Shown here piece by piece: positions 48,201 to 56,911 of a stretch of 64,000 nucleotides of DNA. The notes beneath the pieces were generated by a model, which was not told the origin of the DNA, ran no database searches, and worked only from the letters and a program-made list of their open reading frames with translations. The stretch covers positions 27,088,878-27,152,877 of the forward strand of contig OX419343.1 of NCBI GenBank assembly GCA_948470475.1, written 5' to 3'. The DNA is from Galaxea fascicularis. Taxonomy: Eukaryota; Cnidaria; Anthozoa; Scleractinia; Euphylliidae. Made by a program: the position numbers and the translations under genes. How positions within the stretch are numbered: the first letter of the stretch is position 1; every line of letters starts with the position of its first letter.

Positions 48201-51200
48201 TTTACTTGCAGCTGTTATTGAAATGTTACTAACAGTAATAATAATAAATTATTATTAATAAGTACTCTAATTTTTCTTTCTCTGTTAGTTATATTCCAAA
48301 CACATGTGTTGATCCTCCTCATGACAAAAAAATTGTGGCATTACAGTTCCAGCCTCAACAGAAGAAAGACAATAACTTGAGTCCACTTGCAATGACAGCA
48401 GGAAGAGATGGGAAATTTAAGATCTGGATCCTTAGTGAAGAAAAAGTTATCAAAGGTAATACATTGAAGTCTACAACAATCTGCCTGGGCTTAGGTTTAC
48501 TTGAAAGGGCAAACTGACATTAAGTATTGAAATAGCATGTGGATTGCTTTTAAACTCAACCCTTCCCATGGAACCCTTCCCCCCCCCCCCAGACAACTTT
48601 ATTTTGGTCAGTGTCCACTTCAAGTTGGCTGGTTATCCACAGCAATATTCTTGTGTGGTCAGCTTGAAATTAAAAGTGGCTTGTAAACCATTATTGTGCT
48701 GTAACTTTGAATATTGCTCATTTTGTTCATTCAGGTGAGAAGCACTGTTGGTCTTGCCGATCTGTTGGTTACTATGGTGATAAGCCTTGCCAAGATGCAG
48801 CCTTCTCTCAAGATGGTTCTCTCCTAGCAGTAGCTTACGAGCAGGTGTGGTTTGTTGCAAAACCTGTTGCATCACTGTAGACCTTCCTAGCTTTACCCAG
48901 GGAAATGGGGCAATACCAGAGGCCATATTGCATTTTACTGATACTTAAGACCTTCCTAGCTTTGCCCAGAGAAATGGAGCAATGCAGGAGCTGCACACAC
49001 CAGTGCTAGCAGCTGACAGTGTTGCTGCCTTCAGTCAACCTACACTGTATGCTGGAAGTGAGACTAATTTTTTGCCTTTTTTCTCCTGTATGTTGCTGGT
49101 TCATAAAGCTCACACAACATATCAGACTGGTTTTATAGTGGAACTCCAACAAAACAAGCCCTTATCAAATGAAAACTGAGAATAAAAAATTTACATTCTT
49201 CACTCCAAGTTGTCCACGTTTGATAAAATACATGAAACAGAATCCCTGTTATACCAAAACCCAATATTAATCTCCAAATTTCCCTTTGAAGTGAGGTGTA
49301 ATGGAGGTTCCAATGTTTTAGTTCAGATAACGATAATTTTATATTGATAATTTGTTTTGGTTCCTTTCGTAGACTATTACACTTTGGACCCCTGAGGCAA
49401 ATGAACTTAGAAAAACTCTGTCTTTACCCTACCCTGATGAGCAAGTAAAGTAAGATGAGATCTTTGTCTGTATTTTTATCATGTTCACTTTCTCTCAAGG
49501 TACACTGTACACATGCTTCAGCTCATGTATGCTTTTTCAAACATTTTACTGTACATTGCATTGTGTCAGGTCGTCTCTACCTTGAGATTAAATTTATATC
49601 TTTCAAAGTCAAGGAAATACTCATAATTCCATACCACTGTCAAACAACTACTTTCTAAAAAGGTTTGCCATCATCACTGTCCCTGTCATCATCATCTTCA
49701 TCATCATCAGCTTCACTTTCATTGTGGTTAATATGGCCCTTTCGAAGCTCACAGCAGTCGTACTGTACTGCTTTGAGTCAAACAGGTGCCTAGAAATACA
49801 TTTTCCATATGGTCGCTAGGTTGGGTTGTTTCTGTGCCACCCTAGCATTACCCGGGAAAATGACAGATTCTTCTCTCCCAAATGTCACAATAAATGTGAT
49901 AATGAATACATCCTCCATTAATAAGGATACAATTATTGTATTCTTATTAATGGAGGATATATTCATTTTTGCCAACATCATGATTAACAGTACATTGCAA
50001 ATAGACAGTTTCCTCCTGAATAATGATTTTTTTTGCTAGAACATGGGGCTACATGTGCCAATAATTAAAGCTTACCAATGAAAGGTATCGGTTTAAAGTT
50101 TTGAGTTAACACTTCAGCGAGAAAGGCAGTGAAGGACATACAGTGACTTTTGGCATACATGCATTATGATTCAAGTTAATAATGCACCTATCAATGTTAA
50201 GCCACAGGAGGGGGGGGGGGGTGGGGAGGCCAGGCATAGGCGGGGTTTTTGATGTAAGAAGTCTGCCCATGGCGGGGGCTTTTGATCATTGCGGCCTTTG
50301 GGTCGGGACATTTGACTTTAACTATTAGTGGGGAATTTGTACTCTTTTGAACGATGATAACATCCCTGAGGTTAAGCATTTGAACAGAAAAAATGATGCA
50401 AGGTCAAATCCCCAGCCTGTGCCCAGCCTCCCCCCCCCCCCCCCCCCAGCAGCTTAACATTGATAGGTACATAATATAAGCTTTACATTTTGACTTTTTT
50501 TGTAATCATTAGGACGATCAAGTTTTGCACCAACAGTTCTTCACAATATTTAATCTCCATCACCAATCAATACCTTACTGTGTGGAATCTTCTGTCTTGT
50601 TCAGGTCAGTCAAGTAAATAAAATCTTGAAAATTGTGTGTGAAAACTGTGGCTGTACATGGCGTTGAAGTTTTGCAGTCTTAGTGTTCTTTTTATTTCAA
50701 ACGTCCTTGTCAGTATTTTAAAAATGATACAATAAAATATTGGTAACAAACTTGTAGCTCCTTTAATCTTCTTTCTTGTCTGTGAGTCTGTTTCAAGACT
50801 ATTTGCTTGTTACTTTTTAGTTTGGTGGAGTTTGGAAGCTCCAGTGTCCTGCCTTGTGACTGATCCACAAACACATCTGTTTTGTGCCTTTGTTGCATTT
50901 CATAAAAACAAATCGCACTGTAAGTTAATGTCAAGTCATTGTATTTGTTTGTTTTGTCTGGTTTATCTCTTGATGTAAGGGAACGTTTCAGGCTACAAAA
51001 AAGAAGCATTAATTTTGACAACGGTACCACATGAGAGGGATAAAATGACTTCTACAGCATAGCAAATAAAATAAATACACACTGTATTGCTCCGACAAAA
51101 TAAACAGCACTCCATGGAAATTCTTTTCCATAGTTTTCATAGGTGGTACTTCACATTTTCATCTACTCACTAGAAAATTTCAACCATTATAGCATGTAAT

Positions 51201-54200
51201 TGACCAGAACCAATTTTAGCTTCTCTTTACTGGCCTGTGAATGGCAATGTGGCTGCGGGATGACCTTGTTTTGATACAGACCTCACTGCTTTTCTCATGT
51301 AAACTCATGTTCTTCTTATGCTAACTGGTGCACAAGAGAAAGGCCGTTTTGTATCGAAACAAGGGCACCTTCAACCTTATTTCTACTCAAAGGCCAGTTC
51401 ACAGGGGCACCCAACGAACAAATGACGCTAAAAAACCTTTGAGTGATATTTCTAGGCTCCTTGTAGTGTTTAAAGACTCTTTAAAGAGTTGTTTTAATCA
51501 GCTAGAAAAATTTGATCTGTTCGGATTTCTTAGCTGAAAATTGAAGTGCCCGAAACTTTTAGGGAATTAAATCTTCATTTCAGAAATTGCTAGCCGAATG
51601 TTACCTTCGAGGAACTTCTCTGCGAACTATTTGCTTACCCGAAAATGCGAGACGACCTTTTTAAGAGCCAAATATTGCAAAAATAAGCCTTAAGAAAATC
51701 TACGGGACTGTTTCCCCCAGGTTTCCCTGGTTGCAAATCTTTTAGGTGATGTTTTAGTTAAGAAAACAGTAGCTTTAGGCAATGCATTATCCGAAAGTCT
51801 TACAACGGGTAGACTCTCCCGAACAGATATTTCGTCGAAGTTTCTCGCTGGGTGCCCCTGATTTCACTCAACACACAACAACAACAACAGCAAACCTTTA
51901 TTTCACCTCGGATTAAAGGGAAAGTGGTCTGAATGGTCTATTCACCATAAGAATGCGTCTATGTTTCAGTGTATATATTCGACCCAGCCTCTCCTCGTCC
52001 TGTGGCAGTACAGCCATGTGTGTCAAAGAAGGCAGGCATTTTATGTGCAGCTTTTGACCCATCAAGCTCACCCTGCAGCAGTACACAAGATGAAAACATC
52101 AAGATGTCCAAACTCTACTTTTTAACAGACAAGCAGGTTTGTCGATTTCTTCACATAATGGTGCATACATTTGCTTCAAGTTAGATTCGTTAGAGAGTTT
52201 ATTGTTAGTTTATAGTTTATAGTTGTGTTAAAAGTGATTTCGCGGTTTTTGTTATAATGTAGTACTGCGTGTCTGCGAGTATTTGACGCGTCAAACCAAA
52301 CATAATCCTCGTTTGCTCTTTCTAGTTCTAATAATCTCACTGTATTACATTTACGTCTTCAGTTAGTGATTTGTGTTTCGGTACATTGTTGGTTGTCTTT
52401 TTGTCCCATTATAGGAACTGTTCACCCTGGATTGCAAAGAAACTACAATCGACGAAGGCAACGCTTCTTCACAGGTGAATCTAAATTGACTTGGTTCTTT
52501 TATCCATCATGTTAAGAATAGTTTAGTGAAGCCACCTTGTCCCTTAAGGCAAGAACAACACGGATGAAAAGTGTGTGTTAGACAGAGAGAGAAAGAGTCG
52601 TGGACAGTTGAACTATACAATACATTGTACTACATTTCTGGGTGTCCGGATGTTTCGCTACAAAGTCGTTTCGCCACGAGTTGATTCGCTACAAAAGAAG
52701 CAGCAAAAGAATGTGTCTATTCTCCGTTCTTTAAGCGTGAAGATGAAAACAAGCAGCTACTCTAAGAAATAAACAACACGACAAACGTTTTGACAAATTC
52801 TTGCAACATTGCCGTGCAGCGAATCAACTTACACTTGTAACGAATCGACTTGGAGCGAAACGACTTTGTAGCGAAACGACCGGTAACTGTGACAGAACAA
52901 CCGACTTGGATTTCTGCCTTTCAGGTTCTGCTGCGATTTTTCCGGAATATTTGACCTTCTTGAAGTTTATTGTTCTTGGTCAGGCCCTATCGAAGCTCAC
53001 AGCAGTTGTTTGTATTGCTCTGGGTCAAACAGGTGCCTAGAAAAACATTTTCCATATGGTCGCTTAGTTGGCTTGTTTCCTTTCCAACTAAGCATTACCC
53101 AGGAGAATAACATTTAAAACTACTCATAGAACTTTCCCAAGCACAAATTTTCGGCTGTAGTCATTTCTGTTGTGGTTGAACAAGGCCTCATTCGATTGCT
53201 TATTTGTAGGTGCCTTTGGCGGGCTCGTCTGAACAAGATTCCGAATTCCTAAAGATATTTGGTCAACCTCTTCCAAGTAGTAAGTCCAAGAGAATATTAT
53301 TGTCTTTTAACTTTGGTTATTCCTTAGTCAATCTTTGCTTTATCTCGTCAAACTATTGTCTGGATTTTAACCTACTTCTATTTTTTTTCAGGAGGTGAAC
53401 CTTCATCTTCGAATCGCAGTGGAAAACGCGTCAAAGGAACCCCATCCAACGCTGTCGTGAAACAGGTGCAATTTCAGATGATGTTATCCGTGGCAAATCT
53501 GTCAACTTGAAGCTGATTCTGTCACGCTAGTTATTGTGGTGCGCTTGGTTACGCCATTTTAGCTAGTCATGCCACGCTGTTACGCACTTTTGGTTTATAC
53601 ATTGTCACTCTTACGCAGCCGGGTGCTATTTCAGCAGATACATTCCCGTCAGATGACACTTCTTGGTGATTCTGTCACCCTTAGTCACGCCATTTTTTAT
53701 GCTGTCACGAAGCTCTTTGGAACCTCTAATTTCATTCGCCCCACATAACACGAAGCTCCATTGTTTCAGGGATAGAGTCCATTGTGTTTTTTGTTTGTTT
53801 ACAGTGTGTTTATTATTTTCTCAACCAATCCTGTGAGACGTTCCCGAGAGCTTCGTGGTGGCCTTATCTTTTGTAATTCTGTGTCGTTAGGTGCACCCAA
53901 TGTTTTGTCGATCGTGTCACGCTGTAGGAGATAGGAGTGACAATTTAAGCAGCCAATACTGAGATTAATTTTTGTTTTCGCAGATGCTACAGACACCATC
54001 ACATGTACTTCCTTCTGTGACGTCTCTGTGTTCGTCATTCCTGCAATCATTTCTGGTCAGCAAGCATCCTTTGCAAAGGTACGTTGCATGATATTTGAAC
54101 TGTTTCTTGTAGAAATTATAACAAGATAGTTAATTTTTGGCCTGTAAACCTCTCTTAGGGAAGAAGATAGTGATGATGATGATGAGGAGGAGGATGATGC

Positions 54201-54595
54201 AAGTGAAAGCGAAGGTATGAGTCTATTTCTATCCAATCATCCATCCGTCTTTGCTTGTTTATCTCTTTTTTTCTGTTTCTCTCTTTCTTCGTTCTTTGTT
54301 TGTCTCTTTCTTTGTGTATGCCTTTTGGCTATATATATATTTCAAGCTTTTGTGAGTCTCAGGGGTCACTGAGAAGATCCTTAGTGTTCTGGGTAAACTT
54401 TTTACTTTGCTTTGTTTTAAAGATGAAGCGATGGAAGTGGATGAAGATGGCAGTGATTTGGAAACATTGCACAGCACTGAAGGAGCTTCAGCGAGGCTGG
54501 ACAGTACCGCCGCTCAGCCGCGACAACAGCTTGCCGTAGAAAACGCAGACTTAGAAAGCGTGGATTTTAGCTGGCTTAGAGACTATTTCTCGTAA
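39207..54595 (+). CDS. WDR75: WD repeat-containing protein 75 (UTP17-like), complete
   Basis: Nucleolar WD40 protein of the t-UTP part of the small-subunit processome, needed for pre-rRNA transcription and early 18S processing. Exons: 39207-39310, 39408-39537, 39969-40034, 40619-40709, 41408-41589, 42054-42124, 42462-42557, 43406-43494, 45049-45204, 45977-46039, 46581-46696, 47323-47433, 47969-48045, 48289-48455, 48735-48844, 49373-49449, 50513-50604, 50821-50919, 51970-52136, 52415-52474, 53210-53279, 53392-53465, 53984-54078, 54159-54214, 54423-54595. All phases join, giving 863 aa (human protein about 830). Diagnostic blocks: VYSTATGDLVRELKGHETNV, ILSGGQEGVLVQW, FLPRLGAPIQHVSVSP, TAGRDGKFKIW, LYIFDPASPRP, LQTPSHVLPSVTSLCSSF, and an acidic C-terminus ending VDFSWLRDYFS. 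Exon 5 carries a Lys-rich insert. Introns 16 and 20 host H/ACA snoRNA candidates. Confidence 0.96.
43240..43395 (+). repeat. tRNA-derived SINE in WDR75 intron 7
   Basis: A tRNA-like head has an A-box-like GTTAGCTCAGTAGTTAAAGC at 43247 and a B-box-like GTGGGTTGACTCCCAC near 43290, followed by AGCCTGAATTTTTTTTCAGG and a tail. The tail ends about 10 bp before the splice acceptor of exon 8 (43406), so the SINE may supply part of that acceptor's upstream sequence. Confidence 0.65.
43758..44832. mobile_element. Non-autonomous DNA transposon, 1,075 bp, TA target duplication
   Basis: It begins CCGTATTCGCATGTGTATA and ends with the matching complement TATACACGTGCGAATACGG, flanked on both sides by TA. 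The TA duplication fits a Tc1/mariner-type insertion. There is no transposase ORF. The left part holds several copies of a GGTTATCCGTTCAGAAA-like motif (about 43852-44060). It sits in WDR75 intron 8. Confidence 0.8.
45290..45480. mobile_element. Degraded copy of the palindromic PLE-derived element
   Basis: It shares with 5978-6182 the blocks ACAGGGATTCTA, TAGAATCTCTGTACAGTGGT and CTCTGATGAAGGGCTAATGC in inverted arrangement. The hammerhead-like core is broken here (ATAA in place of GAAA after the hairpin). It is in WDR75 intron 9. Confidence 0.7.
45485..45690 (-). repeat. tRNA-derived SINE, minus orientation
   Basis: Reverse complement of the same SINE family as at 43240: a B-box-like CAGGTTGAAACCCTGTTGAA region (plus-strand 45625-45645), a tail with AATAAAGAAGCCTGAAT and CATATATGATT repeats. 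In WDR75 intron 9, directly after the PLE-derived copy. Confidence 0.55.
46879..47215 (+). repeat. tRNA-derived SINE with long body, WDR75 intron 11
   Basis: The tRNA-like head CCGGTTAGCTCAGTGGTTGA (A box) and GTGGGTTCAAAGCCCCGGC (B box) is followed by a body with CTCAGGGTCTTTAAATAAC, GGAGGTCCTGTCTCACAA and GGGACGTTAAAGAACC. RNA polymerase III promoter elements are intact apart from a few changes. Different family from the SINE at 43240. It lies just upstream of exon 12 (47323). Confidence 0.85.
49735..49868 (+). ncRNA. Candidate H/ACA box snoRNA, copy 1 (WDR75 intron 16)
   Basis: Pseudouridylation-guide RNA predicted by fold. Hairpin 1: basal stem GGC-CCT (49735-49740) with AGG-T-GCC (49784-49790); pocket TTCGAAG / TCAAAC; upper stem CTCA-c-AGCAGT with ACTGCT-t-TGAG. 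The hinge follows with AGAAAT at 49792 (H box AnAnnA would need a final A, so imperfect). Hairpin 2: basal stem CATTTTCC (49799-49806) with GGAAAATG (49855-49862); pocket ATATGGTC / ATTACCCG; upper stem GCTAGGTTGG with CCACCCTAGC. ACA at 49863-49865 follows the basal stem directly, 3 nt before the presumed end. The rRNA or snRNA target is not assigned. The paralogue in intron 20 keeps the pockets and varies the stems by compensatory changes. Confidence 0.85.
50186..50469. repeat. Foldback element with poly-G/poly-C flanks (WDR75 intron 16)
   Basis: ACCTATCAATGTTAAGC at 50187 is mirrored by GCTTAACATTGATAGGT ending at 50469. Directly inside the arms lie a G run (from 50209) and a C run (to about 50448), so the transcript could form a long G:C-rich stem. 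Non-coding. Confidence 0.85.
51402..51860. repeat. MITE-like element with CAGGGGCACCCAACGA termini (WDR75 intron 18)
   Basis: CAGGGGCACCCAACGA at 51402-51417 is mirrored by TCGCTGGGTGCCCCTG at 51845-51860, with one mismatch. The 430-bp interior has no recognised protein. Confidence 0.75.
52645..52884. repeat. GTCGTTTCGC foldback element (WDR75 intron 20)
   Basis: TCCGGATGTTTCGCTACAAA and GTCGTTTCGC at the left are mirrored at the right by GCGAAACGACTTTGTAGCGA and AACGACCGG. The same family occurs as a half copy at 38943. Confidence 0.75.
52983..53115 (+). ncRNA. Candidate H/ACA box snoRNA, copy 2 (WDR75 intron 20)
   Basis: Same architecture as the intron 16 copy. Hairpin 1: GGC-CCT (52983-52988) with AGG-T-GCC (53031-53037); pocket ATCGAAG / TCAAAC; upper stem CTCA-c-AGCAGT with ATTGCT-c-TGGG. 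The H box AGAAAA at 53039-53044 fits AnAnnA. Hairpin 2: ATTTTCC (53047-53053) with GGAGAAT (53102-53108); pocket ATATGGTC / ATTACCCA; upper stem GCTTAGTTGG with CCAACTAAGC, a perfect 10-bp helix. ACA at 53110-53112. The 3' end lies about 95 nt before the acceptor of exon 21 (53210), near the distance commonly seen for intronic snoRNAs. Relative to copy 1, two base pairs of the hairpin 2 upper stem have both partners changed. Confidence 0.88.
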
Positions 54596-54674
54596 TAAGT
54601 GTCCAGATAGCACCAAGAAGAAACTGGATGCTGGGCATGCGCGGCTGGTGTCCATACACACCATCTCAATAGTG

Positions 54675-54760
54675 GAACTAATTCCAATTTGGGCAGCGTG
54701 AATTTAAGTTGGCTTGGTTGGAAGACTATTTCACGCAATACAAGTGCTACCCAGCGAGCA
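54675..54760 (+). pseudogene. Degenerate duplicate of the WDR75 terminal coding segment
   Basis: TTGGGCAGCGTGAATTTAAG and TTGGCTTGG-TTGGAAGACTATTTCACGC resemble the true end of exon 25 (TTAGAAAGCGTGGATTTTAG, CTGGCTTAGAGACTATTTCT) with small insertions that shift the frame. It lies about 130 bp downstream of the WDR75 stop, in the 3' UTR region. Confidence 0.55.
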
Positions 54761-54801
54761 GTCTCCTTAGATCTTGGAAGATCGAAGGAGACTCTGCTCG
54801 C
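54754..54801. other. Strong hairpin between convergent genes
   Basis: GCGAGCAG-t-CTCCTT-a-GATCTT, GG, AAGATC-g-AAGGAG-a-CTCTGCTCGC forms a 20-bp imperfect stem. It lies between the 3' ends of WDR75 (stop 54595) and the minus-strand gene (stop 54908). A role in 3' end formation is possible but unproven; it may equally be a repeat remnant. Confidence 0.6.
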
Positions 54802-54907
54802 AGGGTATACAAGTGCAGACATAACCCCAAATCATTCTAAAACTGGGTCAATCTGCAGTTACAGCAACAAACATTTGGTTTTTTTTCTCAGAGCACTCTC
54901 ACAACGT

Positions 54908-56911
54908 TCAAGTTATTTTCAGATCTCTCTCGAGACGATCGAGGCGACATTTCGCCCTTGTTGAAGGGAACTTTGCATCACATGCCTGTTTGTAGTACTT
55001 CCTTGCCGATCTGTAATCGCGGTACGTCTCATAACATGCTCCAACAAAAACACATGCATCTGAATAAAGTTTATGCCGGATTAAATATCCCTTTTCTAGG
55101 ATATGCTCCAAAGTTCTCAGAGTTTCCTGTGCTTTTTGCTCGTTACTTAAATGGTGATAACACAAAAATAACAACGCATGCAAATACACAGCTGGAGGTA
55201 CCATACAAAGGGGCCTGTGATAAAGTTCTTGCTCAAATTGTTCTGGCACTATAGTTGAGTTATCAAGGAAGACGATATCTCCGACCATTGCTTCACGCCA
55301 CTTATATTGCAGACTAAGACCTTGGCCACAAAAGGCCTTTGTGTAGTGATCGACTACTTCAGCCGAGTACTGCGGTTCTCTTCGAAGCACCACACCCAGT
55401 TGTTCTGGATTCAGTTTCTGCGAAACAGAATTTAATATTTCAGTGGCGGTGTAATAGTCACCCCTTCTGACATGAGAAGATCCAAGAAGAATTAACCCTG
55501 TGAGTGGTTCAGATTCACATCCTTTTCGGAGACATTCCTGCTGAAGTCTCAATTTTTCACAAGTTTTATCACCTTTGGTTACGTCAATCATTTGAGCAAG
55601 CTGACGATACAGACTTGAAATCTGTATACAAATAACTGCCTTTTGAAAAGACCTTGTTTCCTGACTCTTCTCTGTTTCCATGTCTTCAAGAGCTTGTTTG
55701 AGAAGATCTTTCTCATCAAAGGGATAAACATGGACCACTCTGCTGCACATTAAATCTAATTTGCTTTCTCGCTCAGCTTCTGTCACTCTGGATGTCACCT
55801 TAAATTGACCCAATGTTTTACATGAAGAAAGAACTTCATAACCTCCATTTTTTACCTCCAGCAGAATCTTCAAAATATCAGATTTGTTGCTGGTAGTCAC
55901 CTTGCCAGAGAACAAGTTGCTGGGAGGTAGGAAGTAGTTGGGGCAGTTACAAGCCTCTACAAAATCAATCAGTTTGTTGATGCACTGCAGGAAGCAGAAA
56001 TATAAATGATCTTGATTCCAAACTTTGTCATCATTGTCAGATTCATCTATCAACCAGAAAAGGCATGTTTTTAAAATATACGAAGAAATAATGTTATCTG
56101 TAACTGGGTTTGCAATTCTTTCCTTCAGAACTATCTTTAAAAGTCCATAGCACAAAAGCTGGATATGGCTCATTGCTTTGACGAATCTTTTCTCTGCCAT
56201 CATAAATGACATTCTCCATAAAGTTTGAGAATCACTATCTTGTGGTCCCATAACTTTTGGTCCGACGGGAACATAAATACAGAAATCTGAAAGAAGGCCT
56301 GCGAGAAATTCCTCAGTGATCTGTTGTTTCCTTTTACATGCCAAAAGTCGATGCTTGCTGAAGACAATCTCTGGCCAGGCAGATCCACGCAAAGCAAAGG
56401 CAAAATCGTGATCGCCATCAGTCAAACATGGCCCATGGGTTGAATGCCCTGCTCTCATAAACTGTTCCCTAAACTTGGAGCTAGAAAGCATGCATTTTCC
56501 GTTTACATGCTCTAAACAGTTCTTTACATACAACAATTCAGTATGCTCCGAATCTCCTTTGGTCAACACAAATCTCTCTTCTTTCTCTTGTAAGTAAAGT
56601 GTTACATATCCTTTATGCTCTTCATCAACTTCCATGAAGACCTTTAAATTACCCTCATTTTTTTCAACCGCTGCCTTGAAAGGGATTACATCAACATTCT
56701 TTAGGATGAGGGTAACATCTTCATCACTTCCCTCAATGTCAAATCCTTCCGGATGGCTACCACTTGAAACTGATATAGAGTCTTTATCACCAAAGGCATT
56801 TACTATGTCCATAATTCTGAAGAAATCCTGCCTTAAGTGAACTTCTTCTTCAGTGCCAATGACATCTGTAAGTCTTTCATACAACTTCTGGTTGAAGTCT
56901 TTGTGTTCCAT
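54908..56911 (-). CDS. cGAS-like receptor / Mab-21-domain nucleotidyltransferase with C-terminal TPR-like region
   Basis: 667 aa, single coding exon. Members of this family make cyclic di- or oligonucleotide signals in response to nucleic acid or other ligands, in the cytosol. The nucleotidyltransferase signature is present: GS at residues 51-52 (VSSGSHPEGF), D63-E64-D65-V aligning with the E-x-D metal pair of cGAS, and HDFAFALRGSAWP (D169) aligning with the third acid in its DITLALxSxxxWP segment. Mab-21 C-lobe features follow: WRMSFMMAEKRF, HIQLLCYGLLKIVL, CNCPNYFLPPSNLF. The vertebrate cGAS zinc-thumb H-x5-CC pattern is not seen. Residues ~480-660 look like TPR helices (GDYYTATEIL, DYRSARKYYKQACDA). 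A splice acceptor-like CACAG on the minus strand just before the ATG (about 56923) suggests an untranslated upstream exon. Ligand and product are unknown. Confidence 0.88.
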   Translation of the reverse strand: MEHKDFNQKLYERLTDVIGTEEEVHLRQDFFRIMDIVNAFGDKDSISVSSGSHPEGFDIEGSDEDVTLILKNVDVIPFKAAVEKNEGNLKVFMEVDEEHKGYVTLYLQEKEERFVLTKGDSEHTELLYVKNCLEHVNGKCMLSSSKFREQFMRAGHSTHGPCLTDGDHDFAFALRGSAWPEIVFSKHRLLACKRKQQITEEFLAGLLSDFCIYVPVGPKVMGPQDSDSQTLWRMSFMMAEKRFVKAMSHIQLLCYGLLKIVLKERIANPVTDNIISSYILKTCLFWLIDESDNDDKVWNQDHLYFCFLQCINKLIDFVEACNCPNYFLPPSNLFSGKVTTSNKSDILKILLEVKNGGYEVLSSCKTLGQFKVTSRVTEAERESKLDLMCSRVVHVYPFDEKDLLKQALEDMETEKSQETRSFQKAVICIQISSLYRQLAQMIDVTKGDKTCEKLRLQQECLRKGCESEPLTGLILLGSSHVRRGDYYTATEILNSVSQKLNPEQLGVVLRREPQYSAEVVDHYTKAFCGQGLSLQYKWREAMVGDIVFLDNSTIVPEQFEQELYHRPLCMVPPAVYLHALLFLCYHHLSNEQKAQETLRTLEHILEKGYLIRHKLYSDACVFVGACYETYRDYRSARKYYKQACDAKFPSTRAKCRLDRLERDLKIT

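Noticed and set aside
49735..53115. Reading the two intronic 131-bp repeats as ordinary transposon copies
   Set aside because: Unlike the other repeats here, they have no terminal inverted repeats, no tRNA-like promoter and no visible target duplication, and the differences between copies are concentrated in loops or compensated in stems.
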